A stretch of DNA of 64,000 bases from Gigaspora rosea (GCA_003550325.1 QKWP01000694.1:117484-181483), one strand, 5' to 3'. Positions 1 to 9,299 are shown, counted from the stretch's first letter. Program-made: numbers and translations. Notes: generated by a model not told the origin, from the sequence alone.

Positions 1-245
1 GAATATAATGAATTATTCGAATATAATAAATTATTCGAATATGATGAATTATTCGAATAATTCGAATATGATAGATTGTTCGAATACAATAGATTATTCG
101 AATTATTCGAATATAATTAATTATTCGAATATAATTAATTATTCGAATATAATTAATTATTCGAATTATTCATCGAATAAATATTTAGAAAACTTTATTC
201 GAATATTTGCCGAATACGAATATTATTCGAATAACAAATATAAAT
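1..245. repeat. TTCGAA-core AT satellite
   Basis: Degenerate tandem array built on the palindrome TTCGAA with AT-only spacers (for example ATTATTCGAATATAATTA). It contains more than a dozen TTCGAA or near-TTCGAA cores. The open frame through it is only the translation of the repeat (Asn-Tyr-Ser-Asn-rich) and is not a gene. It directly abuts the 3'-truncated side of LINE B at about 246-255, so it either replaced or was inserted into the rest of that LINE. Confidence 0.85.
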
Positions 246-254
246 CTGAAGCTC

Positions 255-764
255 TAATTCAGCTACATTAAAAAATTCTGAAACTTTTTCTTCGAGAATT
301 CCTCTAGAGGTGTCTCATTGTGGTTCTGCCTGACTAACTCTATTTAGTACTGGGTTCAAGTTTACCTTAAAGTCTCCTGCTATAATATTAATACTGTCTG
401 GTTTCTGTGCTAGGGCCCAGTCACTGAAGAATTTAATCCTATCCTGTTGGTGTGGAGGAGCGTATATGTTGGTGATAGCGAAGGTGTGGCCTCTGAATAT
501 AAATTCTGTTGATATAACTCTATCGCCCTTGTCTATTTTAGTCATTTTAAATTCTATTATTTTATTACCAGCTAATATAGCTGTTTTGTTTGTCCAAATG
601 GAATCATAAATCCATTGTGCCTTAAGGAAGTCTCTTGTGTTTTTATTCGTAGTGTTAGCCATTTTGTAGGATTTTAGCAGTGTAAGAGTGACATGTTGTT
701 TGTCCTTGTTATTAAGTCCTTTTACATTCAAGGTTGCTATCTTAAGTCTGAAGTTTTGTGACAT
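255..764 (-). pseudogene. LINE B ORF2, endonuclease fragment
   Basis: N-terminal part of a LINE ORF2. It starts MSQNFRLKIATLNVKGLNNK, the family's invariant beginning, and continues through WTNKTAILAGNK, ITNIYAPP and IIAGDFKVNLNP, which are apurinic-type endonuclease motifs. An in-frame TGA follows VSQAEPQ near position 315. Homology to the other copies continues (DTSRGILEE, FFNVAE) to about 255. The SDH motif and all of RT are missing. Relative to the GDFNTN of LINE A, the first Asn has become Lys. It is a dead fragment. Confidence 0.8.
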
Positions 765-787
765 GATCCGTAAAAGGAAGGGGCACC

Positions 788-1241
788 CTATCTATTGGCG
801 GTGAGGGTTACCGCCCTCCCCTTTTTGCCATATGGGAAGGGTCTCTTCTCGGATTCTTGTATCTTTGATTTGTCAGTTTGTTTGTTCTTTTTTAGTGTTG
901 TTGATCTTTTGTTAATGACAGGTTTGAAGCCCTCTGAGTATAACCAATCTGTGTCTTCTGGTTGAGTAGCTTTAGTTGCTGTTTCCATGGAATGAAACTC
1001 TGAATGTGCACTGCTTCGATCTACTGTTTTACTTGAGGAGCTAAGAGTGTCTAATTTGTCCCTCAGATCCTTATTTCCACGTGTGTAAGTTGGGGTATTT
1101 GGAGCCCCTGAATTACCCTGTTGTGCTAACATATTGTTTTTAGTGTCTAGGACGTCTGTCATTAGTATTTCTGAGGGTATTAGTTCATTAACTGTTGAGT
1201 TGATCATTTCCACTTCGGTGCTATTTGTGTTCGGGCTAGAG
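788..1241 (-). pseudogene. LINE B ORF1, C-terminal part
   Basis: C-terminal end of an ORF1 nucleic-acid-binding protein. It ends in a basic stretch (KKNKQTDKSKIQESEKRPFP) just before ORF2, as in the other copies. The reading frame enters from the MITE at 1242, so the annotated start of the open frame (1315) is not genuine. Its upstream half is at 6959-8136. The ORF1-ORF2 spacing of about 23 nt matches the 27 nt seen in the intact LINE A. Confidence 0.75.
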
Positions 1242-1449
1242 AACTTCCCCAGGATCGCCACCAAATTACTAATAAAATTTTTTCGATCACGTGAAAATAT
1301 CCAATAATAAATCATGCCTTGGTGTAACGTAACACGATCATGAAGATCAAAACAAAACGTTCGTCTTCAAAAAATCTCTCTTTACTCAAAATTTTGCTTA
1401 AGAAACCGCTTTTCATATTCTAACAAAAAAATTCCTTAGGTAATTTTAC

Positions 1450-1463
1450 AATATGCCAAACCT
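1450..1463. repeat. LINE A target-site duplication, left copy
   Basis: AATATGCCAAACCT, repeated without mismatch at 6841-6854 directly after the poly-A tail. It defines both ends of LINE A and shows a single target-primed insertion with no later rearrangement. Confidence 0.9.
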
Positions 1464-1477
1464 AAAAAAGATCTACA

Positions 1478-1510
1478 CACTCTCTCTCCTGGTCACGGTA
1501 GGTAGAGGGG
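1478..1510 (+). other. LINE A 5'-terminal stem-loop
   Basis: CTCT...CCT pairs with AGG.AGAG across a GGTCACGGT loop, with a small bulge. In LINEs D and G the equivalent is ACTCTCTCC with GGAGCAGAGT. In LINE H the bases have changed on both sides (TTTCCGG with CCGGAAA). Pairing is therefore kept although the sequence drifts, which suggests an RNA structure in the retrotransposon transcript. Its role (ribozyme, translation or transcription start) is unknown. Confidence 0.55.
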
Positions 1511-1577
1511 GTAAATTTTAAAATACGAAATAACTTCACAACAAGAGAAGGAGAAGGACACAGAAAATAAAGGTAGA

Positions 1578-1590
1578 GGGGCCTGGCCCC
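1578..1590 (+). other. LINE A leader hairpin GGGGC-CTG-GCCCC
   Basis: Perfect 5-bp GC stem with a 3-nt loop, about 115 nt from the 5' end and 78 nt before the ORF1 ATG. Equivalent hairpins with different stem bases lie at 8189-8208 (LINE B), 20248-20260 (D), 32215-32227 (E), 26203-26218 (F), 44546-44558 (G) and 41986-41999 (H). Confidence 0.7.
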
Positions 1591-1667
1591 AGTTAATTAA
1601 AAAACGAAAGCTCGAAGAACCTGTACTCTTAGAAAACCCGCAAAACACGAAACACAAAAATAACAAG

Positions 1668-3251
1668 ATGACGACTCTGTCGGCCCAAGAAAACAAAGAA
1701 AACAGAGAAAAACAGACACGTGAACAGGAAAACAAAACCGCGGAACCACTACTCAGATGGGACGAACAGGTCAACAAAGAAATCACTACACTTAGCAACA
1801 TCACAAATACAACAAATATAGAACAGTCAGAACATATAGAGAGCAACCCTGAAGCAAAGAATACACAAGTAATAGATGCAGAGTGCAGCAACACTACAAA
1901 CAAGATTAATGCAGACAATGTTCTAGATAGTGAAGACTTTATTGAAGACCCGGACTTTATGGAAAGATACGTAACTGCAGCCTCCTCTAAACACAAAAAT
2001 ATAGAAAAGGACACAAGGCAAAGTGAAAACGAACACACTCAGACAGATTACAGACGAGAAAGCGAACATCATACAACATCAAAAAAATCATGGTCCTCGT
2101 TATTTCCCAAACTATCACGAGGGAAAACTACTTTCTCCTCCTTTTCCCCTAGAAACATACTCAAAACCAAAAATGACAACGCATTGATCATAGCAACCAG
2201 CAGTCTACAATGCCCATTTAATGAAATTATGGAAGATTTATTCAAAACAGCAGGCTACGATATTAACGCCGCCAAACAACATCTCAATAGAGGCCAAAGA
2301 TCACACATAGAAATCATATTCAAGGATAAAGCTACACTACAAAAATATGCCGCAAAAGGATTAATGATCAAGGGGAGAACGTATTTTGGTTATATTCCTA
2401 CAGACGCTAGAAGATCATATTTCTCAATTAAATGTAGAAATATCCCACTAGGAGACAAGAATGAAATTTCAGAAGCACTGCTAGAGGCATTTACAGATAT
2501 AGGAAATGTGTCTTCAATTAGACCGCTATTGATTGAGGGCACACCATACCTCTCCGACCAATGGGTCGTGGTCTTTGATACAACTGACGACTCGTCCTTA
2601 GAAGGAAGAATCCCCAGATTCACACATATATGGGACAACAAGGTTACTACGGAATGGAGATCAGCACCTAAAGTATGTTACTTCTGTGAAGAGGAAGGTC
2701 ACATCAAAAAAGACTGTCAGCAACTTAAGTCTTCAATCGAAGCTAGAGAAAGGGCTCGTAGAGAATGGAACATACAATCTCTCGACACATCTATAGAAAA
2801 CAAAGGGCAGGAAGACCCCACACCTATAGATGATCACATGACAGACTCAGAACCCACTGAAGTCCAATCAGAACCAACTGAGGTCGCAGAAACTGGCAAT
2901 GATATGCAAATAGATGGATCCAGTGTTAAGTCCGAAGAAAGGATAAATAATGCAGGTGCACCTGTCACACCTCAAATTCCAATCAAAGGCTCAGTAGATG
3001 AATTGTCAGCTGCCTACAAGGATGAAAAACCTGCAGCAGACTCTATGGCTGTAACAGAGACAACATTTCCAAACACATCACCAGACAGTACTTCCCCAGA
3101 AAAGGGGACAGAAGAGAACGATTCTTTCACACTAGTGAAACGTGCCAGTAACAAAAAAAGGAAATCAACCAACAGTATGATAGATAAAAAGGAAAAATCG
3201 AGGCCTGCCCCTTACACCACTAAAGGGGAAGGAACCAATCCCAAGCACTAG
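1668..3251 (+). CDS. LINE A ORF1, RNA-binding protein with CCHC knuckle
   Basis: Complete 527-residue ORF1. Such proteins bind the element's own RNA and form the RNP used in target-primed reverse transcription. Residues 1-140 are charged and low-complexity (Asn, Glu, Thr and Lys-rich), probably disordered. A conserved block SSLFPKLSRGKTTFSSFSPR starts the folded part. The region from about residue 170 to 335 (with CRNIPLGDKNEISEALLEAF and EGTPYLSDQWVVVFDTTDD) looks like an RRM/DUF4283-type fold. A zinc knuckle CYFCEEEGHIKKDC lies at residues 337-350 (C-x2-C-x4-H-x4-C). The last 170 residues are acidic, then basic. The reading frame stays open upstream of this ATG to about 1518, but without another ATG. 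The stop is TAG, and ORF2 follows in the same frame. Confidence 0.92.
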   Translation: MTTLSAQENKENREKQTREQENKTAEPLLRWDEQVNKEITTLSNITNTTNIEQSEHIESNPEAKNTQVIDAECSNTTNKINADNVLDSEDFIEDPDFMERYVTAASSKHKNIEKDTRQSENEHTQTDYRRESEHHTTSKKSWSSLFPKLSRGKTTFSSFSPRNILKTKNDNALIIATSSLQCPFNEIMEDLFKTAGYDINAAKQHLNRGQRSHIEIIFKDKATLQKYAAKGLMIKGRTYFGYIPTDARRSYFSIKCRNIPLGDKNEISEALLEAFTDIGNVSSIRPLLIEGTPYLSDQWVVVFDTTDDSSLEGRIPRFTHIWDNKVTTEWRSAPKVCYFCEEEGHIKKDCQQLKSSIEARERARREWNIQSLDTSIENKGQEDPTPIDDHMTDSEPTEVQSEPTEVAETGNDMQIDGSSVKSEERINNAGAPVTPQIPIKGSVDELSAAYKDEKPAADSMAVTETTFPNTSPDSTSPEKGTEENDSFTLVKRASNKKRKSTNSMIDKKEKSRPAPYTTKGEGTNPKH

Positions 3252-3278
3252 CTGGGCCACCAAAACCTATCACGTAAT

Positions 3279-6200
3279 ATGCCTCACAATATAAATTTGA
3301 AAATAGCAACGCTAAACGTGAAAGGTCTAAATAACAGAGGCAAACAAGCAAACACTATTACATTACTAAAATCATACAAGTTAGACATAATCACGCTACA
3401 GGAAACCAACATGAACAGCGAAAAAGCAATTGAACAAATTAAATTTCAATGGGGGTTTCCCTCAATATGGACAAATAAAAGTGCTATCCTCGCAGGAAAA
3501 AAAGACATTGAATTTACTAATATAGTAACATCCATGGATGGGAGAGTAATAGAAGCAGAGTTCAGACATAAGGGCCAAGAATTTCACATTACCAATATCT
3601 ATGCTCCCCCTAACTTACCGGATAGAACAAAATTCTTTGAAAAGTGGGAGCCTTCAATAAAAAGAGGATCCATTAATATAATAACAGGAGATTTTAATAC
3701 CAACTTAAACCCGGAGTCCAATCGAATAAGTCAATCAGCATATCAACAAGACCCATCTCGTAAACAATTATTGGAGCTGACTAAGGACTTCATAGACGCC
3801 TCGGAGGTAGCAGGAGAATCTCCCTTCCTCACTTACTTCCAAAATACACGGATGGGAAGAAGCATGGCCACATGCATAGATTACATCTTCATAGAAGCGG
3901 AATATAGCCATTTGATCAAGCAAGTGTCACTACGACATGGAAACTCTGACCATATGCTTTTAGAATGCACACTCCGCTCAGCCAAACCACACGAATCCAA
4001 TGCCCTTTGGAGATTCGACGAGCGATGTTTACGTAATGACAAATTGGCAAAGGAGGTAATAGAAGAACTAACTGATAAAGAAGCCCCAATTGACTGGGAT
4101 TTGTGTAAGTTAAGGATTCAATCCATAATAAGAGCATTCAAGAAACCGAAAGCCACAGAAGGGAAAATTGCTCAATTGAACAAGAAACTTTTGAGACTCA
4201 AAAAATGTGCGGCTAGACAGGATGTTAATAGCTTCATGACTCAAAAGATAGAAGAAACACAGATGGCACTAAAGGATGAATTAAGTCAGCTCTCTGAAAC
4301 ATGGCGTAGAAAATCAAAAACCCGCTGGATAGAAAAAGGTGAACGCTCAACTAAATACTTCTATGCCAGATTTAAATCTAGAACAATGACAAGTTGTCAA
4401 GAAAGGATTAAGATCCCAGGGGATCCAGGTGCAGGACAGGACCCGCTACATTATATAAAAACTTTCTATGAAACCTTATATAAAGCAGAGACCCCTGATA
4501 ATAATGCAATTTCAGACATTACCAAGGACCTGCCTCATGTTCAACAGGAGGAGAACACAAGCCTAGAAAAAGAGATCAGTGAAGAAGAAATTGAGGGTAC
4601 AATCCGGTCACTGGCATACAATAAATCTCCAGGCACGGATGGCCTGACACATGAATTCTATAGACTGCTAATAGACAGGGTCACCCCAGTCCTAAAAACT
4701 GTGTTCAACAGGGTTATAAAAACAGGGGTAATGCCGATGTCATGGCATAAGAACATTCTGGTTTTAATACCAAAAAAAGAGGAAAATCTGGAAGAGCTCG
4801 GTAGCTGGAGACCGATATCATTGGTCAACAGCGACGCCAAGATATTTATGAAAATATTGGCAGACAGGCTTAACGGCATTTGTGGAAAACTCATAACTAA
4901 AGGCCAACAAGGCTTTATTAAAGGAAGACAAATCACCGACGCAGTTTTAGATATTCTTACAACCCTCAGGAATAAAAAGAATGCCACGGATCTAGGCTGG
5001 CTAGTCCTAATCGATCAGGCAAAAGCCTTCGATAGAGTCAACCACACCTACCTGGAGGCGGTATTAAGGCAAATGAAGTTCGGGAATGGCTTCATTAGGA
5101 TAATAAACAATCTCTTCACTAACCAAGAAGCTCATATTCTCGGCAAAGATGGCATCTCAGAACCGTTTAGAGTAGAAAGAGGGGTGCGTCAGGGAGACCC
5201 TCTCTCACCACTGTTATATATTATCGCATTTGAACCCCTATTGAGACGGATTGAAAAAAATATTAGAGGCATACCCCTCGGTAATTTCTTCTTCAAGGCA
5301 GCAGCATATGCTGATGATCTCTCAGTAGGAATTGGGTTAAGATCAGACTGGGAGGAACTACAAAAAATTATAAAAACGTACGAAAGCGCCTCCAACGCTA
5401 AAATAAATAAAAGGAAAACAAAGCTGCTACCCCTGACACAGACATCGGAAAGAGTCGAGTTAGAGAATGAAAAGGACTTTAACAAAATTACAGAGGAAGA
5501 GACCGTACAAATCTTGGGATATGAGGTATCTGGGAATGGCCTCGCTCCCAAAAACTTCTGGCCAAGACATATAACCAAGATTAAGAAATTAATAGAACAG
5601 TACAGCGGCAGAAACCTCTCTCTGAGAGGGAAAATCCTCGTGGCAAACTCATTGATTCTATCTCGAATCTGGTATGCCTCATATATATGTCCACCTAATA
5701 GAAAACAGATCCTAGAAATTAACGACAACATCGCCTATTGGGTTAAGCGAAAATCTAAGTTGCTACCAAAGTACTCCACCTTTCAAAAGGCTTACAATGA
5801 TTTCGGGCTTCAAGCCCCTATAATAAACAATCTGCTAGATGCACGGCTAGTGACTGTCTGGAAAAGACTCATGACTGGTAACACCTTGTGGGCTTTATTT
5901 CAGAGAGATACTATAACCCGATTATTAAGAACTAAAAGGAACATTGAAGTGGTCACAGCAATAAAAGAGAATCCCATAAAATTGAAATCATGGCCAGACG
6001 AGTGGAAACCCTATCTAAAAGCTTGGCGAAAGGCGACCGGCACAGTCCTGGCAAGCTCAAGCTGGCCATGGGAAGACTCAATGATTCAAATAGGACTATG
6101 GACAGGGGCACAAATTACAGTTAAAAGGGTAGTAAGCCTTTTGAGAGATGCGCTTACAACTAACAACACTGAGGTAGAATCGTCCAAGGGAAAAGCGATT

Positions 6201-6698
6201 TGGCTTCACCAAAAGGAGATGCTTAACAAGAAAAAAGACATAATGTGGAGGTTATACCACAAATCTCTACCTCTCGGATACAGAATCAGACATATAAATG
6301 ATCAAGAAACTGGAGACTGCCCATGGTGTCCGGGGAGAAGACAAAACATTGAGCATTTTGCGGTAGAATGCGGAATAGGCAAGGAAATATGGCTCGCAGC
6401 CTATAAGCTCATTCAGCTAGAAGGGATCCAGCCACCCTCGAAAGTTGAAGAAGTCTTCACACCTACGATCAATGCAGTAAGAGGAGATATGGAGGCCATA
6501 ATATGGATGAATACAACCGTTATATATGAACTTTGGTGTATATACACCTCCTATAAGTGGGGAAAGGAATCACTATCGAATGAAGTGGCCATTGCGAGGG
6601 CAACGTCACGGATAAGAAAGGAAGTCTCCGACCTACAATGCCGTCTGGGGAAAAGCTCTAAGAGAAGAGCAAAAAGGTTTAGAAGCATAAAGTGTTAA
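3279..6698 (+). CDS. LINE A ORF2, endonuclease-reverse transcriptase
   Basis: Complete 1139-residue polyprotein that nicks the target DNA and copies the element RNA from the nick. Endonuclease (about 1-230): LKIATLNVKGLNN, LQETN, ITNIYAPP, GDFNTN with D138 and N140, and the catalytic SDH with D224/H225. Reverse transcriptase (about 440-740): SWRPISLVNSDAKIFMKILA, GQQGFIKGRQITD, motif A AFDRV with D585, motif B GVRQGDPLSPLLY, motif C YADD at 677-680. Near the C-terminus there is a CCHC finger, C1014-x2-C-x8-H-x4-C1031, of the zf-RVT type. No RNase H domain is visible. Its length and the absence of internal stops make it the only LINE ORF2 here that could still encode an active enzyme. Confidence 0.95.
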   Translation: MPHNINLKIATLNVKGLNNRGKQANTITLLKSYKLDIITLQETNMNSEKAIEQIKFQWGFPSIWTNKSAILAGKKDIEFTNIVTSMDGRVIEAEFRHKGQEFHITNIYAPPNLPDRTKFFEKWEPSIKRGSINIITGDFNTNLNPESNRISQSAYQQDPSRKQLLELTKDFIDASEVAGESPFLTYFQNTRMGRSMATCIDYIFIEAEYSHLIKQVSLRHGNSDHMLLECTLRSAKPHESNALWRFDERCLRNDKLAKEVIEELTDKEAPIDWDLCKLRIQSIIRAFKKPKATEGKIAQLNKKLLRLKKCAARQDVNSFMTQKIEETQMALKDELSQLSETWRRKSKTRWIEKGERSTKYFYARFKSRTMTSCQERIKIPGDPGAGQDPLHYIKTFYETLYKAETPDNNAISDITKDLPHVQQEENTSLEKEISEEEIEGTIRSLAYNKSPGTDGLTHEFYRLLIDRVTPVLKTVFNRVIKTGVMPMSWHKNILVLIPKKEENLEELGSWRPISLVNSDAKIFMKILADRLNGICGKLITKGQQGFIKGRQITDAVLDILTTLRNKKNATDLGWLVLIDQAKAFDRVNHTYLEAVLRQMKFGNGFIRIINNLFTNQEAHILGKDGISEPFRVERGVRQGDPLSPLLYIIAFEPLLRRIEKNIRGIPLGNFFFKAAAYADDLSVGIGLRSDWEELQKIIKTYESASNAKINKRKTKLLPLTQTSERVELENEKDFNKITEEETVQILGYEVSGNGLAPKNFWPRHITKIKKLIEQYSGRNLSLRGKILVANSLILSRIWYASYICPPNRKQILEINDNIAYWVKRKSKLLPKYSTFQKAYNDFGLQAPIINNLLDARLVTVWKRLMTGNTLWALFQRDTITRLLRTKRNIEVVTAIKENPIKLKSWPDEWKPYLKAWRKATGTVLASSSWPWEDSMIQIGLWTGAQITVKRVVSLLRDALTTNNTEVESSKGKAIWLHQKEMLNKKKDIMWRLYHKSLPLGYRIRHINDQETGDCPWCPGRRQNIEHFAVECGIGKEIWLAAYKLIQLEGIQPPSKVEEVFTPTINAVRGDMEAIIWMNTTVIYELWCIYTSYKWGKESLSNEVAIARATSRIRKEVSDLQCRLGKSSKRRAKRFRSIKC

Positions 6699-6770
6699 AG
6701 TTTAGTGTATAGATAACATAGCATAAAATCATATCACATGTACATAGGTTAATCTTACATATTTTACGTC

Positions 6771-6840
6771 AATAAAAAGTGCGCCACTTGCGCCCAGGGG
6801 GTAAATAACCCATCCTGGTTTTTTAAAAAAAAAAAAAAAA
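6771..6840 (+). other. LINE A 3' end: polyA signal, GC-rich tag, stem-loop and A tail
   Basis: AATAAA is followed at 6779-6794 by GTGCGCCACTTGCGCC, then by a stem-loop CCAGG.GGGT-AAATA-ACCC.CCTGG (6794-6818), then an A-rich tail. The GYGCCA-NNTGCGCC tag followed by a hairpin recurs at the 3' end of LINEs C, D and G and, less well, E. Conserved 3' hairpins in some LINE groups are bound by their own RT; I infer this role here. Confidence 0.75.
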
Positions 6841-6958
6841 AATATGCCAAACCTTTCTAACCCTAATTATAACCCTAATCCTAACATAAACGAACTCTAA
6901 AGAATTTTGTCGATATCACGTGATCGAAAAAAAAATTGGTAGCGATGCTGGAGAAGAT

Positions 6959-8136
6959 GGGCTAGAGCCCATAGTCACCTGCTTCCTTTCCTTATCGGGT
7001 ATTTGTTCTTCTGTATTGTTTATATTTGTTCCCACACTGTCAGCTGCAATATCTGGGGCAGTTGCGGTTTGGTCTATTGTTTCGTGTTCCCTATTTCCTT
7101 TAGCAGAATTAAGATCTGCTTTTCTTTGTTTGTACTCCTTATGGGCTTTCCTTAATTCGACCGATTCTTTGTATTGCGTGCACTCTCTTTTGATGTGACC
7201 TTCTTTTTCGCAGAAATAACAAACTTTTATCACAGATCTCCACTCCGTATAGACTTTATTGTCCCACACGTGTGTAAATCTTGGAAGCCTGTTCTCTAAG
7301 TCTGGATCTTCCGTCGTTTCAAAAGTAACTATCCATTGGTCAGATATATATAGGGTACCTTCTATTACCAGTGGTTTGATCGATACTATATTTCTGAAGT
7401 TTTCGAAGCTTTCCCAGAGTGCTTCCGTGACATTATTTTTGTTTCCGAGGGGTATGTTCCTGCATCTAACTGTAAGAAAGGTTTTCCTCGTATCTACTGG
7501 AATATAGCCATAGTACGTTCTTCGTAAAATCTCTAGCCCTTTCGCGGCTTAGTACTTTTGTTTGTCCTCATCTATGAAGGTGAGTAAAGTGAGCTTTCGC
7601 GGCAGAAATATCATATTTAGTAGTCTCAAATAAAGAGCCCATTATCTCGTTAAACGAGCATTGAATATTGTGGATATCTATGATCAAGGCGTTGTTATTT
7701 TTTGATTTGATAGAGTTCCTAGGAGAGAAGGTCGAGAATGTGGCCTTTCCTCGTTTAAGTTTTGGAAAGAGAGCTGCCCAGGTTTTACGTGAGGTATCAC
7801 TATTTGCTCCTCCCTGTAGGGAGTCGGTACCTTGGGTTTCCCCCACTATAGGTTCCTGGGTTGTTTTTTGTTCTATTGCTTGTTTTACTCGCGTCAGTGT
7901 ATCTAGCTTGTGTTCTGATTCGATTGCGGTTGTGGGTGATTCCTGTATTGTATGTTCGTAGTGTCTTTCAGAGCTTTAAGTTCAAATTCCACTTTTTCAT
8001 CCCAAAAGAGGGAGTTGTCATTATTCAAGTACTCTAGAAATGAGCTATTATCCAGTATGTTGTAGCTATTATGAAACGTGTTTTCTTTGTTGTCCCCTAT
8101 GTCATTAAGTTTTTGTTTTTTTTGTCGTTTTGCCAT
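6959..8136 (-). pseudogene. LINE B ORF1, N-terminal and central part
   Basis: ORF1 starts at 8136 (MAKRQKKQKLND) and is broken into pieces by frameshifts. Recognisable pieces are the acidic N-terminus with WDEKVEFELKALKDTTN (7903-8136), a middle block TWAALFPKLKRGKATFSTFS to SAAKAHF (7568-7846), and the zinc knuckle CYFCEKEGHIKREC (7269-6960). The conserved CRNIPLG...EGTPY block is present around 7360-7560 in degraded form. It joins the C-terminal part at 788-1241 across the nested insertions. Confidence 0.75.
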
Positions 8137-8188
8137 AACTTGTTCAAGTGTAGCGTTATATTCACTTTCCTGCGTTCTTTTTCTTTTT

Positions 8189-8208
8189 GTAAGGGCGTTA
8201 GCCCTTAC
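8189..8208 (-). other. LINE B leader hairpin
   Basis: GTAAGGGC-GTTA-GCCCTTAC, a perfect 8-bp stem with a 4-nt loop, about 110 nt from the 5' end of LINE B and 53 nt before its ORF1 ATG. It is the longest version of the hairpin found in the leaders of seven LINEs. Confidence 0.7.
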
Positions 8209-8318
8209 TATCCTTTCGTATTTGTGAGTTCTAACTAGTCTCTTACACGACGTTATTATTATTCTCAGTGTTAACTCTCCCCCACTTCACCTGAATTGGA
8301 GAGAGTGCATGTAGATCC

Positions 8319-9299
8319 TTATGAAATCACTTTTCAAAATTTTAGCAATTGATCTCTAAAAGCTTGTATGTTTTTGAATTTAAATTACGCCTAATCTTGT
8401 GATTTGACTGTGATAAGTATAATACTCCTGCTCAATTTTAATCTCAACTTTCCTTTGATGCCAGTATTTGGCTTTATCTAGATCTTTCGTTATTCCAATT
8501 CTATTCGATAAACATAAATATGAGGGATTGCTCTCATTCGGCTCTTCCATTCCTCATAGGATTTTACTCAGGGGTTGATTCTTTCCTCAACATATGGAAG
8601 CTTGGAAGCTACCCATTACTCATTCAGTCAGTGGTATTTACAGCAGGATACATAACATTCTACAACTGATTGTATTCTGACAGTATAACCATTTCTGCAG
8701 ATTTTGTACAATATTCAAATGTCTTATGTTTATCCTTTTACATGATATTTTACACTAGCGAGACCTATCGCTGCAGATTTTTTATAATATTCGAATGCCT
8801 TATGTTTATCCTTTCCAACTTGAATTCCACAATATCAAATATTATATGTTCCAAAAGCATGACCAATCTCTGCTCCTTTTCAACTCCAAGTCTTTTATCA
8901 TTTGTCACTCGATCACCTGTATGGCTCAAACAACTACAGAATAACTAAACGGGAAATCTCGCCTCTGGTCTAGGATGGCAACTTAACAATTCTTAGGTTA
9001 TGTTTGATATCAAACCTGTTCGATNTATGTTCCAAAAGCATGACCAATCTCTGCTCCTTTTCAACTCCAAGTCTTTTATCATTTGTCACTCGATCACCTG
9101 TATGGCTCAAACAACTACAGGGAATCTCGCCTCTCGGTCTAAAGATGTTCCTAGGACGGCAACTTAACAATTCTTAGGTTATGTTTGATATCAAACCTGT
9201 TCGATCAGGCTATCGATTGGATCTGATTATCTAACTATATATATAGTTAATTAATATTCTCTAGTGCCGTGGATACTAGAAATAAAGTTCAATTAACTT
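8319..9299. other. Non-coding stretch with an N-joined duplication
   Basis: No gene is supported. About 180 bp beginning TATGTTCCAAAAGCATGACC at 8845 recur at 9026 with small indels, and the junction is a single N at 9025. The two short open frames overlapping it (one translating through the N) have no recognisable product. Just inside the left edge, TTATGAAATCACTTTTCA resembles the interior of the Mutator-like MITEs at 1398 and 59035, so LINE B may have landed in such an element. Confidence 0.6.

Larger units (their letters stand above)
1464..6840 (+). mobile_element. LINE A, apparently intact full-length L1/Tx1-like retrotransposon
   Basis: 5.38-kb non-LTR retrotransposon flanked by perfect 14-bp duplications. 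Order: short 5' leader (1464-1667) with two stem-loops, ORF1 (1668-3251), 27-nt spacer, ORF2 (3279-6698), 3' UTR with AATAAA (6771-6776), the family 3' stem-loop (6794-6818) and an A-rich tail (about 6822-6840). Both ORFs are full length and every catalytic motif I can locate is present, unlike all other LINEs in the window. It sits on the plus strand inside a MITE that sits inside the minus-strand LINE B, so it is the youngest of the three. Confidence 0.93.
1242..6958. mobile_element. Mutator-like MITE (about 326 bp net) split by LINE A
   Basis: A short non-autonomous DNA element inserted in LINE B. The left end reads AACTTCCCCAGGATCGCCAC. The right end in reverse complement reads ATCTTCTCCAGCATCGCTAC, giving roughly 22 bp of imperfect TIR, and a shared TCGATCACGTGA lies just inside each end. 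The perfect 9-bp target duplication GGGCTAGAG (1233-1241 / 6959-6967) fits the 9-11 bp typical of Mutator-like elements. No coding capacity is left after removing LINE A. The interior contains AACCCTAA telomere-like units (6858-6885), which recur in several other small elements of this window. Confidence 0.75.
246..8318 (-). mobile_element. LINE B, non-LTR retrotransposon interrupted by a MITE plus LINE A
   Basis: Minus-strand L1/Tx1-like LINE. Its 5' end lies at about 8318, where the reverse strand reads GATCTACATGCACTCTCTCC, the same 5' terminus as the other LINEs here. ORF1 runs from 8136 down to 6968, is interrupted, and resumes at 1241. ORF2 begins at 764 with the endonuclease domain. 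The element is lost within the endonuclease domain at about 250, where the TTCGAA array starts, so RT and 3' end are absent from the window. The gap 1242-6958 is a later Mutator-like MITE that itself holds LINE A. The 9-bp GGGCTAGAG at 1233-1241 and 6959-6967 is the target duplication of that MITE. Confidence 0.85.

Noticed and set aside
8-271. 87-codon open frame rich in Asn-Tyr-Ser
   Set aside because: It is the translation of the TTCGAA satellite.
1493-2038. 181-codon minus-strand open frame with Ser/Phe/Leu-rich sequence
   Set aside because: Antisense shadow of LINE A ORF1.
4658-5731. Minus-strand open frames of 109 and 180 codons
   Set aside because: Antisense shadows of the LINE A reverse transcriptase.
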